64,000 nt of DNA, taken from NCBI RefSeq assembly GCF_036324505.1, contig NC_086349.1:19424247-19488246 (forward strand), written 5' to 3'. This stretch comes from Eleginops maclovinus (taxonomy: Eukaryota > Chordata > Actinopteri > Perciformes > Eleginopidae). Below are positions 27,331-37,446 of the stretch, piece by piece. Numbering within the stretch: position 1 is the first letter of the stretch; each line of letters opens with the position of its first letter. Below the pieces are notes generated by a model that was not told the DNA's origin, did not search any database, and was given only the letters and a program-made list of their open reading frames with translations. A program made the position numbers and the translations under genes.

Positions 27331-27912
27331 GAGTGTTTACGTGACCTTGATTTGAGGAGGATGGTCTCTTTGTCCATGGACGGACCCAACGTCAATTGGC
27401 GTTTTCTTGAGATGCTGCGGACGGAGCATGCTGAGCATTTTGGGGGTGCCCAGTTGGTTGTAGTGGGAAGTTGTGGGCTACACACTCTACATAATGCTGT
27501 CAAATGTGGATTCACTGAGTGGCATATGGAGAAGTTCTTAAGAGCTCTTCATACTATTTTTCACAATGTGCCAGCAAGAAGGGAGGATTTTTGCAATCTT
27601 ACAAAGTCCAAAACCTTTGCTTTGCCTTTCTGTGGTCACCGCTGGATCGAGAACCTCCCAGTAGTGCAGAGAGCCATTGAGATCTGGCCTGACATGAAGA
27701 AATATGTTGATGCTGTTACAACCAAGAAGCTCCCAAACCCTGGAACGTCTTCTTATGACACCATCGAGGTGGCAACCAAAGACCCTCTTATTTTGGCAAA
27801 GCTGCATTTTTTCATGGCAGTTTCACGAAGTGTGACACCCTTCTTGACAAAGTATCAAACGGATGAACCTGTGCTTCCATTCTTTGCCAATGACTTGGCT
27901 GAATTACTGAAG
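27331..27912 (+). CDS. transposase exon 2
   Basis: The acceptor TTTCTTGTAG leads into ECLRDLDLRRMVSLSMDGPNVNW, giving 194 codons in phase 0. The Asp of SMDGPN is the probable second catalytic acid, followed by GSCGLHTLHNAVK, an HxLHN-type hAT motif. The exon ends NDLAELLK at a GTAAGC donor with no stop. Confidence 0.85.
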
Positions 27913-28134
27913 GTAAGCTGAATCTTTTAAGTGAATCTGTGTGAATATATGTCTTTTTATTTAACATCATCTCTTTTCATTACAATAAGACTACTGCTGG
28001 TTGATTTGGGCCAATATGTGACCACAGACTACATCTATATAATCAATTTCAAATAGCTCAAGTGTATTGTGACAATGATGCTACTGTGTCCCAAAGACAT
28101 TTTCATTCTCGGATATGTTTTCCCTGTTTTGTAG

Positions 28135-28278
28135 AATTTGCTGAGGCGATTCATCAAGCGAGAGCTACTGACTGATGTCACACCTCAGCACTTGGTACGG
28201 CTTGATGTCACTGACAAGCAGTCGAGGGTGCATCCAAAGGCAGTGGACATCGGCATTGGTGCAGAGACTGCCATAAAG
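28135..28278 (+). CDS. transposase exon 3
   Basis: The acceptor CCTGTTTTGTAG opens 48 codons (NLLRRFIKRELLTD...IGAETAIK) ending at a GTATTC donor, phase 0 on both sides. It belongs to the all-helical insertion region of the transposase. The frame is open throughout. Confidence 0.8.
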
Positions 28279-28427
28279 GTATTCTGGAAATAATCATGGC
28301 CGACAAGTAGGCGTTTCACAAAATTGCAATTTGGTGGTTAAAGGGAAAGAGCAAGGAGAGTTGTGTTGTAAACAGTTGTGTTGTAATCAGGGACAGTTCA
28401 CTTCAGCTAGTCCTTATTCATCCTTAG

Positions 28428-28680
28428 GAACTCCAACAGCGGAGTAAATCCTCAGAGGAACTTTCCATCCTACATTTTCAAAACCAATGCATGGAGTGTC
28501 TATCCAAAATGGTCCAGAAGATTCAGGAGAGGAGCCCTTTGAAGTTTCCGATTGTTAGACAATTGACTTGTCTGAACCCAGCCTTTATGTACAGCAACCC
28601 TGAACTGTGTCAGAAACAGATGAAGAGCATAGTCAGGAAGTTTCTACAAGACAGACAGTTGGATGGAGGAGTTGCTGCTG
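28428..28680 (+). CDS. transposase exon 4
   Basis: The acceptor ATTCATCCTTAG opens ELQQRSKSSEELSILHFQ... for 84 codons plus one base, ending at a GTACAT donor in phase 1. The frame is open, and the phase matches exon 5, where the split codon becomes Gly. Confidence 0.8.
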
Positions 28681-29155
28681 GTACATATTCATACATTATT
28701 TTATTGATGAGGTCTAAACATAAGCATACAATTTACTAATGTAATACCTGTACGTAAGGGATAAAGAACATCATGGTATTCTTGTATCAAAAAATACTGC
28801 ATGTTCAAAGTGGTAGCACAGGCGTTACACCTCAAAGTGCATTATTTGTTTTATCTACGAATGCAGTTCGTTATCCTGATTATGCCATTGTTGTCATGCC
28901 ATTATAAGTTAGAATAATGCTGTGCAGTGCATAGCACTAAGTGTATTGTAACACTCTTTAATGTGACAGTTCATTGAAGCTTCCCAATGCGGCCGATGGT
29001 CAAAAAATAGGAACTACGTAATAAGAATCATAACATAATGCATATGCTAACACAGCACAATAGGACATTAGATCAAGCAGTCGTATGAATAATAATATAT
29101 TACTGATATTGTAGCTATACATTTATTTGAATGCTCTTTCATCCACTCTTCTTAG

Positions 29156-29820
29156 GTGATCTGATCACCCAGAAGTTCTCAGAGATGCTGTCCCTGGAGG
29201 TCCGAACTGAAGAATTTCAGTCCTTCCAGCCATTCAAGAAAAGACTGGATGTCTTTCTAAGCAACATCATCAGTGAGACCTACCCACAACTTTGGTCCTT
29301 TATCCAGAAGCTTCTACTTCTATCACACGGGCAGGCAACAGTTGAGCGGGGCTTTTCGGTGAACAAAGAAATTGAAACTGCTAACATTCACGAAGACACC
29401 GTTGTAGCGCAGAGAATCGTCTGTGACTACATCTCTCTCCATGGAGGGGTTACCAAGGTCCCCCTCACGCCAGCCCTGCTTTCCTCGGTCTCATCTTCCA
29501 GAGCAAGATATAGAATTCATCTTGAGACGGAGAGAAAAAAGAGAGAATCTCAAGCAGAGTCAGAAAAACGAAAGGCCATTGAGGAGAACCTGGAGCAACT
29601 GAGAAAGCACAGAAGATCCATCAAGGAGGTAGCCGAACATCTGCTCAGGGATGCTGATAAGTTGGCAGACCAGGCTGAAGCCAAGCAAGCAGGCAGCAAG
29701 ATGGCGGAGCTAATAGCAAAATCGAATGCCTTTAGAAGGAGCCACAAGGAAAAGATGGCTGAACTCATTAAACTGGACGAACAGATTGCTGCCAAAAGAG
29801 CTGAGCTCCAAAAGCTGTAG
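29156..29820 (+). CDS. transposase exon 5 with C-terminal dimerisation region
   Basis: The acceptor CACTCTTCTTAG opens (G)DLITQKFSEMLSLEV... The exon carries LLLLSHGQATVERGFSVNKE, the hAT C-terminal motif with the probable third catalytic acid. It then runs into a lysine/glutamate-rich helical tail (KRKAIEENLEQLRKHRRS...) ending AELQKL and TAG at 29818-29820. Confidence 0.85.
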
Positions 29821-29833
29821 GATCTATTGAAAT

Positions 29834-30192
29834 GCACACAGGCACACCCACAGACGAATGCAGGCACACGCACACACAAACACACACACACACACACGTA
29901 CACCCCTCACAGTTATTGTTTTAAATTATTCTGTCTTAGGACTTAAATACAGTGTAGATTGCAACAACCGCACACAGGCACACCCACAGACGAATGCAGG
30001 CACACGCACACACAAACACACACACACGTACACCCCTCACAGTTATTGTTTTAAATGGTTCTTAAATTAATGACTTAAATACAGTGTAGACAGGCTGTAG
30101 GTTACTTTGGGAAAAAACATCCATACAAAGGCGCACCCACAGACGTGTGCATGTGCATACATGCACTCCTCACACAGTTATTGTGTTTAAAT
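29834..30192. repeat. 136-bp-period tandem repeat in the transposon 3' end
   Basis: The block starting GCACACAGGCACACCCACAG at 29834 recurs at 29970 with the same order: CA-rich run, CGTACACCCCTCACAG, TTATTGTTTTAAAT, ACTTAAATACAGTGTAGA (ending at 30090). A third, shorter and diverged copy spans about 30131-30192. Confidence 0.85.
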
Positions 30193-30266
30193 ATGGTGAA
30201 TGTTATGTTGAAGCAGATCTTTGAAAGCTGTTGTCCTCAGAGCATATTGTTCATTAAAGTTATTTA

Positions 30267-30267
<1 letters not shown>

Positions 30268-30297
<30 letters not shown>

Positions 30298-30298
30298 T
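30268..30298. repeat. (GATT)n microsatellite inside the transposon
   Basis: About seven GATT units lie between the tandem repeat and the right subterminal region of the hAT element. Confidence 0.9.
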
Positions 30299-30340
30299 TC
30301 AATTTTTTCATTAATACGCATACCAGGGAAGGTGCGACGT

Positions 30341-30397
30341 TGGTCTTAAATTTTATTGAAAGTGGTCTTAAAAAGGTCTTAAAAAGTCTTAAATTTA
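30341..30397 (+). repeat. right subterminal GTCTTAAA motif cluster
   Basis: GGTCTTAAATTTT, two GGTCTTAAAAAG and AGTCTTAAATTTAAGAC lie just inside the right terminus. They have the same orientation as the left cluster, and the last contains the palindrome GTCTTAAATTTAAGAC. Confidence 0.75.
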
Positions 30398-30428
30398 AGA
30401 CTAAAAATCCTGGGGGAACCCTGCAAAG

Positions 30429-33400
30429 GCTTTTTTGGCCTTTTAGGATACTACACTTCACTGGCCTCAAAGTGATGTGCAGATTGCCTCGGGTAGAATA
30501 TCCCAATATACAGGAAGATATGTGAAGTGTATTTTCTAGAACAAACGTGTGCATGTGAGGCATTTATGATAGCTTATCAAACCAGGTCCGCTAATGTGCT
30601 GCCATATGATCAAGTAGTTGACAATAAAGTAAGGTCGTTTTCTGTCATACTTGCAGTGTACTGGTGCAGAGCAGTGTAAGGCAAAACTACACCACTGGGA
30701 TAGGTACTGCACACATGTTGTGACTTGTGTACTAATATATGTAAAGGAACCATATTAATGATGCCAAATCCACAGCCCTTGCCTGAGGTGTTACGACATG
30801 GCTATCTACACTCCTGCATCAGTTTCGCTACCCAGCTTCATTATTCAGCAGCTGTTAACCCATAATAATCACTTTCTAATGTTTAGCTTTATTTTGTAAT
30901 TCCAGATTACGAAAGATATGTTTGTAGTTGCGATTTGTACAGCTTTTCTTCTGAAACCAAATACTGCCGTAATCCCATTGTCTGTGACATTACCGTTCAG
31001 GAGGTTTGATATTTGTGCATGGATTACTTTCTGGCATTCATAAACGCTTTCCTGTACTCGGCACACTGAATATATAAAATTGCACACAGGCAAGGTGGCT
31101 AAAAACATCATTGGGCTTTACCCTTCATTGAGATAATGTCATGCGTTCTCAGAGGGCATTCATGCCATAAAGCCGTTACAGCAGGAATGCCAATTTCCCA
31201 TTATTGGCTGAGAGATTCTTAATGTGATGCCCCTGTTCATGTGAAGCCAGGGCTGATGAAAAAAGAGAGTGCGTCACCAGAGCTGTAAGGCACTGACAGC
31301 ACATTACTTTACTTTGAGCATGAGCTTCTGACAGTGCGGTGTGCTAGGTCTGCACACTGAGAAACACAACTGGCAGCACAGCTCTGATTATGCCTCCACC
31401 GGAGACAGCAACTATACGTTGCATGTGGCTATTGCATGAGACAACAACTGCAATACAACGCATCACATTGCCAGCACATGGGCTGGCACAGAACTTGCTG
31501 TCAGTTCCTATAGCATCAGTGGACGGGGGCATGACTTAACAGAGCTGGAAGTGAGTCACTAGTTAAAAGGGGATACATGCTGTATGTATGTGCAGGCCTG
31601 TCAGCATAATAACCCTTTGCACTTGTCTGATAGCCACAGTGATTGTCCACTGCCATAACTGACTGCTGTCCTTCTGTAAAATGGACATGATTATAGCTGT
31701 TAAGGCACTGTCATTATTACTGCAGTCATTGTACCAATGAGTGTGAAGCTTATTTATCGGTCATCTGTTTGATCTGTTCTTCTTGGTTTTGATGGATAGC
31801 AAGACATTCATGTTTTAAGATTACCTCTCCAGCTCCATTAATAATCTTCTGACACAGTAAAGCATAATTGATCACGAATGGATTAGAATGAATAGCGTCA
31901 AGTCACTGTCACAGCGTCACTGAGGTGTTTTGACAGCACAGAGGATCAGTACTCCGAGTCCAGCACACTACTGTACCATTTTCACTGCTGAAGCCACATA
32001 CAGTAGCATTTGGGCCAAAATAGCACACACTTGGCTCCGGTTCGGTCAGCTGAAAGGCTGTCATTTGCACACTAAAACCAGAGCAGCTGGACATCTTGGG
32101 GCTGGCGTTGAGCTTTTAGTGGTAGAGTTTGCAGCTGGAGCTGTGTCAGCCATGTGTAAGGATTATCAAACCAACGGAGGCTGTTGGGCTCTCACAGGCA
32201 CAGGCTCAGTGGGTAAAAGTTTCCTCAGGGGAGTAGCCAGTGATGCATCCGTGGTTTGCAACAGCCCATAATAAGCTGCTGCCTTTGCCAACAGCAACGT
32301 CAGAAGCGACCGCACAGAGGAGAGTTGGGTGCATCAGAAAAGGATGCGTCTCCAGAACATTTTGTTCCCCTGGCAAAAATAAAACAGATATAGGGATATG
32401 TTTATCCACAACAACATTACATAATAACAGCCGTACCAAGTTACCACTGAGCATGCTATCTTGCATATTGATTCATATTTCCATCTTTTTCTGTTTCCGT
32501 TTCATAATAGCTTCAAGCCATTTCTACAGAGAGCACACTGACTGACTCATGGTCATACAGCATATTCTTTCTAAACATGTTTTTCTCTCTCATGACTGTG
32601 GAATATCCGTGAGTGCAGTCTTTGCTTACTTCATAGACACGTAAATCCTATCAGGGATTTTAAGCGGGGAATTAACATAGCCTCAGATAAAAGCCTGCAC
32701 CCATTATTCACCAAACCATATCATTTATGTGATTATCAAAGATGACACAACCATCTTTCTTTTTTTGTGGTAGATTTGTAGTTTTGACTGAGCCTGCTGT
32801 GTCGCTCTGTGCTGGGGGTCCTGCCTCTGTATGTTCCCTCCTGACAGTGGAGACGGTGCTTCTCATCAGGTCTGTTACTGGCCTCAGGTTATGAAAGACA
32901 TTCAGGATAGCTGGCAGACTGCTGGATCCACCTACAACCACCCACAAAGGATACCCCACCCCCCCCGCCCCTTTTTGGTTCTCTTTTCCTTGCTGTCTGT
33001 GCCTGGACTCTCTGCTTCAATACAAGGCTAAAGGGAGAGTCTGCTGTTATTATGGATCTCTCTCCTCCTCCATTTGTTATTCTCTCTCTCTTCCTGATTT
33101 GTCTTAACACCCTCCGTCTTTTTCCCATGTCCACCTTTCCTTCTGCATGGCTGATTCAGGCTAGAGGCCAAACAGCTGTACTGTACTATCTGCAAGATGC
33201 CAGAGTTTGTGCTCATGCAAACTGAACAGTTGCTTTCACATAAGATCATTTCCCCAGAGGACATCCGTAAAATGACATGAAAACGATATTCTGTACCCTT
33301 AGTATAAAATAAACATTAAACATAGGCACATATTCTCTTGAGCTTCAGGACCTCTCTCTTTGCCAGTAATAGCATCTCCCTGCGGACTGCAGCAATTGTT

Positions 33401-36400
33401 TTTTTTTATCCCAAACAGAAGAGGAGGCACGTTTCTGTGACACAGCGAAGCCATATTCAAACAGTTACACAAAGACAGTTAGTTAGACAGTATAAATCTC
33501 CATCATAAATCACCCTGATCATGGTTCAAGCTGGGTTTCCTATGCAATCGGGGTTAAAAAGTGTTAAATTATGATAAATGCATGTTGTTTTTGCGCAGAG
33601 ATGTTGAAGCTGTACTTGCGATAAGCGATCTGCCACATACGTATTGAATGCTTCTCTCTTGGGGTCTGAATGAGAAAGCAATTGATTTCCATGATGTGTT
33701 GTGTTGGTGTGCTCAGAGGGAATCAGCATGCCTGTCGGACTCCTCATTCCTCCGATCACATCAGCAGCTCATCGGCTCTTTCAGCAGCAGCATGCATACT
33801 CCAATCTGCCACCAGGGGGTGAACTTTTCTAACACATCCTTTCAGACAGGCTGTCCTTCACACAGACTAAATGAGCTTGTGTCCTTCTGTTGTATAAAGG
33901 AAATTATAATGATGTTCAGTTAATTTTCAGTATAACTTCGATGGCTCTCATTCTGTGATCTATTATGGTTATTATGTATTTAGGTATTCGCTTCGTTTGT
34001 GCCTTTTTGGATGGATCTGTTTGCAGGAATGTCTAACAAACCAGACAAAGGGTAAGGGATGAGGCTTATGTCCAATCAGGTACTTTGTGGCCAAGACTGC
34101 CATCTTTCTACAAGTCCATTTTAGTGACCACCAATGACATCCATATCCATGCAGGATCTTACGCATGAATTGATTCTTGAGTTTTGTACAAGCTGAGTAG
34201 GACTCCCTGTCCACTCATTCACTACCCGTTTGACACCATCACACACACCGTTATGGGGTCATTTTTGCAACAGGTCGTTTTCTCTGTCATTATTGACTGC
34301 CCATCTCCTGCTCAGAAGAGGTCGTAGTAAAACCCTCATGCAGCCTATCAGTGATTGACTGGCTCATTTGCTGGGTGAAGTCCCTGCACTGTAACACCCT
34401 GCATCAGTGTAATACAGTGAGAGGCATGAGCAGCAACATGGAGACAATAAGAGCCTTTCAATTGAGGTCATTTATTGCGATCGATGGCTGAGCTGATATG
34501 ATCGCCTGTCTTTAAAAGCCTTTTGATCTTTGGAACAGTGTACATTCATATTGATCCTCCTCATATCTGCGATTGAGCGGTTTCAGACGGCAAGGTACGA
34601 AATGTCTGTAATATTTGTATGTCCTCACCATACATTTTGCACATATTATTGATTTACAAACACATGCAATTTGTAGCTTTATGTGACCTGTTTAAGAGTT
34701 GACATTGACTCTGACCTCTGCAGAATTGCTAACATAGATTTTCAGGGTTTGTACTATGATTGGTCTATGTTTAAATTTTATATTCGTGCAGATACATTTT
34801 ACCCCAGACAAACAAAATTCTGAGGGCCTTTACATGTTCACTCTTACACAGATTAAGGTTTAGGCGGAGGCCTTCACTGGGATAAGTGGAAAGAATGCTC
34901 ATTTTACTCTGACCTTTTACACCACACGCAAAACATGTTAACCACACACATGGACATGCCATTGCATGCCAGTAAACTATAATTCCATCTGCTTATTAAA
35001 TCATATCCTGTTGTGCTCGTTTAAACACTCGCTCAGCTCGTCATCTTAGAAAAAACCAATAACAGCCATATCATGCGAGCTGAATGGGAGCCACCTGTGT
35101 TTTACGCCCGATTGTTCTTCAATAATTGCTCCTCTATGCCTTTGACAAACTCTAGTGTGTTCTGACACAGTGGGGTTTCCACCCACACTCACCACTGAAG
35201 GCAACCAGACATGAGTAAGAAAAAGGGAACTATAAAGGGTTCTCCATGCAGCATGAACTACATGAGGAAATCACCATGATGAGCAACAGGCATAATGTTA
35301 TTTGGAAAAAGTGAGACATATTTTAAGTGGAGTCCCTTACCTTTTGACTGGGGCCCTTAATTGCTGTTGGTGGATTTTATCTCCAGCATTAGCCTTTTCT
35401 CACTTAATATCATCAGATAATCTGCTCTAAATGTGTCTTTCCTTCCATCAAATGATATTAACCACAGAGTGAAGACATTTAAATGGAAGATAATCACAAT
35501 TGTTATGTGTGAAATGTTAACTTGCTGAAAGCTATGTGTCACCGGTGAAGATTGAGATGGCACGGATTAAACAGAACTCTGTCAGTGTGTGGTCATTTTC
35601 TGTGAGAAGTATTTAAATCAGGAGGCCTGAGTTTTGACAAAAGGCTGATGAATGATGTGTAGATTCATTAATTCCTTAGTGTCCGTGGTGTTCACACAGG
35701 CTCTCAGTACAGCCTTTGTGCTGCTCTGGCCTCTCTATATGTTGGCTTGGGAAAACAGAGGAAGCCCACATTGTGCCAGGAGGTGTGTGAAAAGAGTCAT
35801 ATGGAGATCACTTGTCAGACGAAACCGATCTTACTATACCAATTAGTGTATTATCGAGTACACACACACACACACACACACACATTAATTTGTGTTTGTT
35901 TGTTTGTGTTTTCATATCATTCTGCTTGTTTGTGTAAATGTGCAGTATTTATTGTGTGTGTTTGGACTCTGAAAGTGGCTGAATATTGATGAGAGGCCCT
36001 TCCACACCCCTTTCCCGTGACGGCTGGGACAGGGTGGCAGAGCAGCGTGGCACTGCATCTCCGGCAGAGAAAGAACAGCACTGTGCTTGTGTTCAAGTGC
36101 AGAACTCTCTTTAGCAAGAATAGAGAGCAACCGTCTCTGTGTCCATCACTTATAGCTCTGCTGAGCATTGCAGCACATTTGGACAAGCTTTAATGAAGAC
36201 ACAAGTGTCTTTCATCCAGGTGAAACATACTGCCCCTCTATTACGCAGCAATCCAATTTCACCACATTGTTTGGCTTACCTCAGCCTTCCAGTTTAATCC
36301 ACTTCATGTATCACTATCACATGTAGCATTAGCTCAAGCAATGTGTGTGCAGGTGTGTGTCTGTATTGCTTCAATGACCTTGATGAGTCGAGTAAAGCAA

Positions 36401-36470
36401 CATTTCCTTTCCCTCAGATGACACTAAAAAAAACATGAGCACTTGAGGCTCATATTTATTTTAGCAAAGC
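30429..36470 (+). other. intron stretch between the hAT element and exon B leader
   Basis: No supported exon or RNA gene is seen on either strand. There are scattered short repeats, a 25-bp (AC)n tract (35860-35884) and a C-rich run near 32965. The segment about 34440-34520 has conserved-element-like composition but nothing firm. Confidence 0.6.
35860..35884. repeat. (AC)12 microsatellite
   Basis: A short uninterrupted AC run with TG-rich flanking sequence on the right side (TTTGTTTGTTTGTG). Confidence 0.9.
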
Positions 36471-36475
36471 ATGTG

Positions 36476-36536
36476 TATAAAACTCATGTGGTCATACAAC
36501 ATTGCAGCAGCCCCTCCCCGTTGAAAACCGACCAAT
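36476..36536 (+). promoter_or_regulatory. possible core promoter for exon B (TATAAAA, CCAAT)
   Basis: TATAAAA occurs at 36476-36482 and a CCAAT at 36532-36536. They sit at the left edge of a GC- and purine-richer region that runs to exon B. The order (TATA upstream of CCAAT) is not classical, so one or both may be chance matches. Confidence 0.2.
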
Positions 36537-36599
36537 GGCACGCAGCTCTGCAAGGCTTCCATTTGAAGCTTCAGTAGTACGGTAGTGTTGCCGAGCAAC

Positions 36600-37369
36600 C
36601 AGAATCGGCACATTTCTGGGAGGTCCTGTGTGGATGGCAGCAGCGGTGAGAGGGAGAGGGAGACAGAGAGAGCAAGAGACAGAGGATCAGGAGAATGGGA
36701 CAGAGATAGGAGGAGGGTTTAACTGAGGGAAGGAGGAGAAGGGTGATGTGAGGCTGAAGAAAGAGTAAGAGAGAAGACCCGGTCTCTCGCCTTATTACAA
36801 AGTTTGTTCCTGCAGCAGAGGAGGAAGAGGCCATTGATGATCCCTCCGCCTGATTCCAACAGGGATGTGCGACTTGTGGATGCTTCCTCCTCGTTTCTGT
36901 GCTCCTCCACATTCCAGTACCTGTGCCTGCCGGTGCGGTGCAGAGCTTCAGCTGTAGCCATGATGTCTCCGAGGATCCGGGATCTGACGCTCTGTGTTTA
37001 GGGACCGGCACAGAGGACACACTGACCGACCTGGATAGGAACTAAAAGAGAAAGCTTTTTCAGAGAGCTGGATCCAGAGCGTTAACGTTTGCTCCAAATC
37101 AGCTCTGTAGAGGGGTTCCTGAAAGGCCTGGCTTCCTGGGTTGGTGAGGACCGAGTCCAGGAATAATGTGGTTGGTCTGGGCGGGTTAAAAAAAACAGGC
37201 TGTCATCCGGTGGCAGCAGCAAGGCTGGAGCTCCAGAGAAAGGACGGATCTGTCGTCCACGCCAGGGAACCACTGGCTGAAGAAATGAGCGTGGTTCTGA
37301 GCCTGTGGGGCTTTTTTAATGCTGCTGGATCCCACTGCTCTTCTGCCCTGTTGATTGTCTGAGCCCAAG
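36600..37369 (+). other. iqsec1: probable 5' leader of exon B, purine-rich
   Basis: The stretch preceding ATG 37370 is richer in GC than surrounding intron. It carries a long polypurine run (about 36640-36740, GAGGGAGAGGGAGACAGAG) followed by mixed GC-rich DNA. Several upstream ATGs with short frames are present (for example near 36960 and 37286), which in a leader could limit translation. The frame of exon B is closed by TGA at 37352. Whether all of this is transcribed or spliced cannot be read. Confidence 0.35.
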
Positions 37370-37446
37370 ATGTGGAAGTTCAAAGCGTTTTGCCTGGATT
37401 ACTGGCATGTGCTCTGTTTGCACCCACACAACAACTTTTACAAGAG
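37370..37446 (+). CDS. iqsec1: IQSEC1-type ARF-GEF, alternative first coding exon B
   Basis: ATG 37370 (A at -3) opens 25 codons, MWKFKAFCLDYWHVLC then LHPHNNFYK, plus AG before a GTAGGT donor at 37447. The end is phase 2; joining to 63743 makes AGT (Ser) followed by VEGDGRP. An in-frame TGA at 37352 shows the frame starts here. The peptide is aromatic and amphipathic with two cysteines (8 and 16) that could be lipid-modified; this is inference. It resembles exons A and C in position, phase and size, which is the main reason for assigning it to the IQSEC gene. I am not certain that a counterpart is annotated in other species. Confidence 0.6.

Larger units (their letters stand above)
25946..29820 (+). 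pseudogene. hAT-like transposase gene, five exons, one frameshifting duplication
   Basis: The gene reads across exons 25946-26646, 27331-27912, 28135-28278, 28428-28680 and 29156-29820 with GT-AG introns, about 778 codons if one 8-bp duplicate is ignored. The N-terminus has a BED-like zinc finger (C31, C34, H51, H57) with GNVWEAQCTLC. The likely catalytic acids are the Asp in VPMLDES (exon 1), the Asp in SLSMDGPNVNW (exon 2) and the Glu in HGQATVERGFS (exon 5), the hAT pattern. The C-terminus (about the last 110 residues) is a charged, probable coiled coil. GTGGCTAG is duplicated at 26195-26210, shifting the frame near codon 86 so that translation stops at 26284 after 112 residues. No other stop or shift was seen. 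It would bind and cut element ends in the nucleus. Confidence 0.85.
25553..30423 (+). mobile_element. 4.87-kb hAT-like DNA transposon, nearly intact
   Basis: The element begins CAGGGTACCC and ends GGGAACCCTG (inverted repeats matching 9 of 10). It is flanked by a 5-bp direct repeat CAAAG at 25548-25552 and 30424-30428. Both ends carry several copies of a GTCTTAAA-type motif in the same orientation: four near 25567-25675 and four near 30341-30397. Between them is a five-exon transposase gene (25946-29820) followed by a 136-bp-period tandem repeat and a GATT run. Transposase motifs (MLDES, SMDGPN, HGQATVERGFS) indicate hAT. A 5-bp duplication differs from the usual 8 bp and, from memory, is seen in a hAT5-like division; that placement is inference. 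It inserted in the sense orientation in the IQSEC intron between exons A and B. Confidence 0.88.

Noticed and set aside
29550..29903. 117-codon frame on the - strand opposite transposase exon 5
   Set aside because: Antisense shadow of a real coding exon plus a CA run.
35860..35884. CRISPR-like or regulatory spacing in CA repeats
   Set aside because: Simple microsatellites only; the genome is eukaryotic and there are no spacer-repeat units.
36571..37020. 149-codon frame on the - strand at the exon B leader
   Set aside because: Low-complexity Ser/Leu/Pro frame opposite a polypurine stretch; no start context or homologous features.
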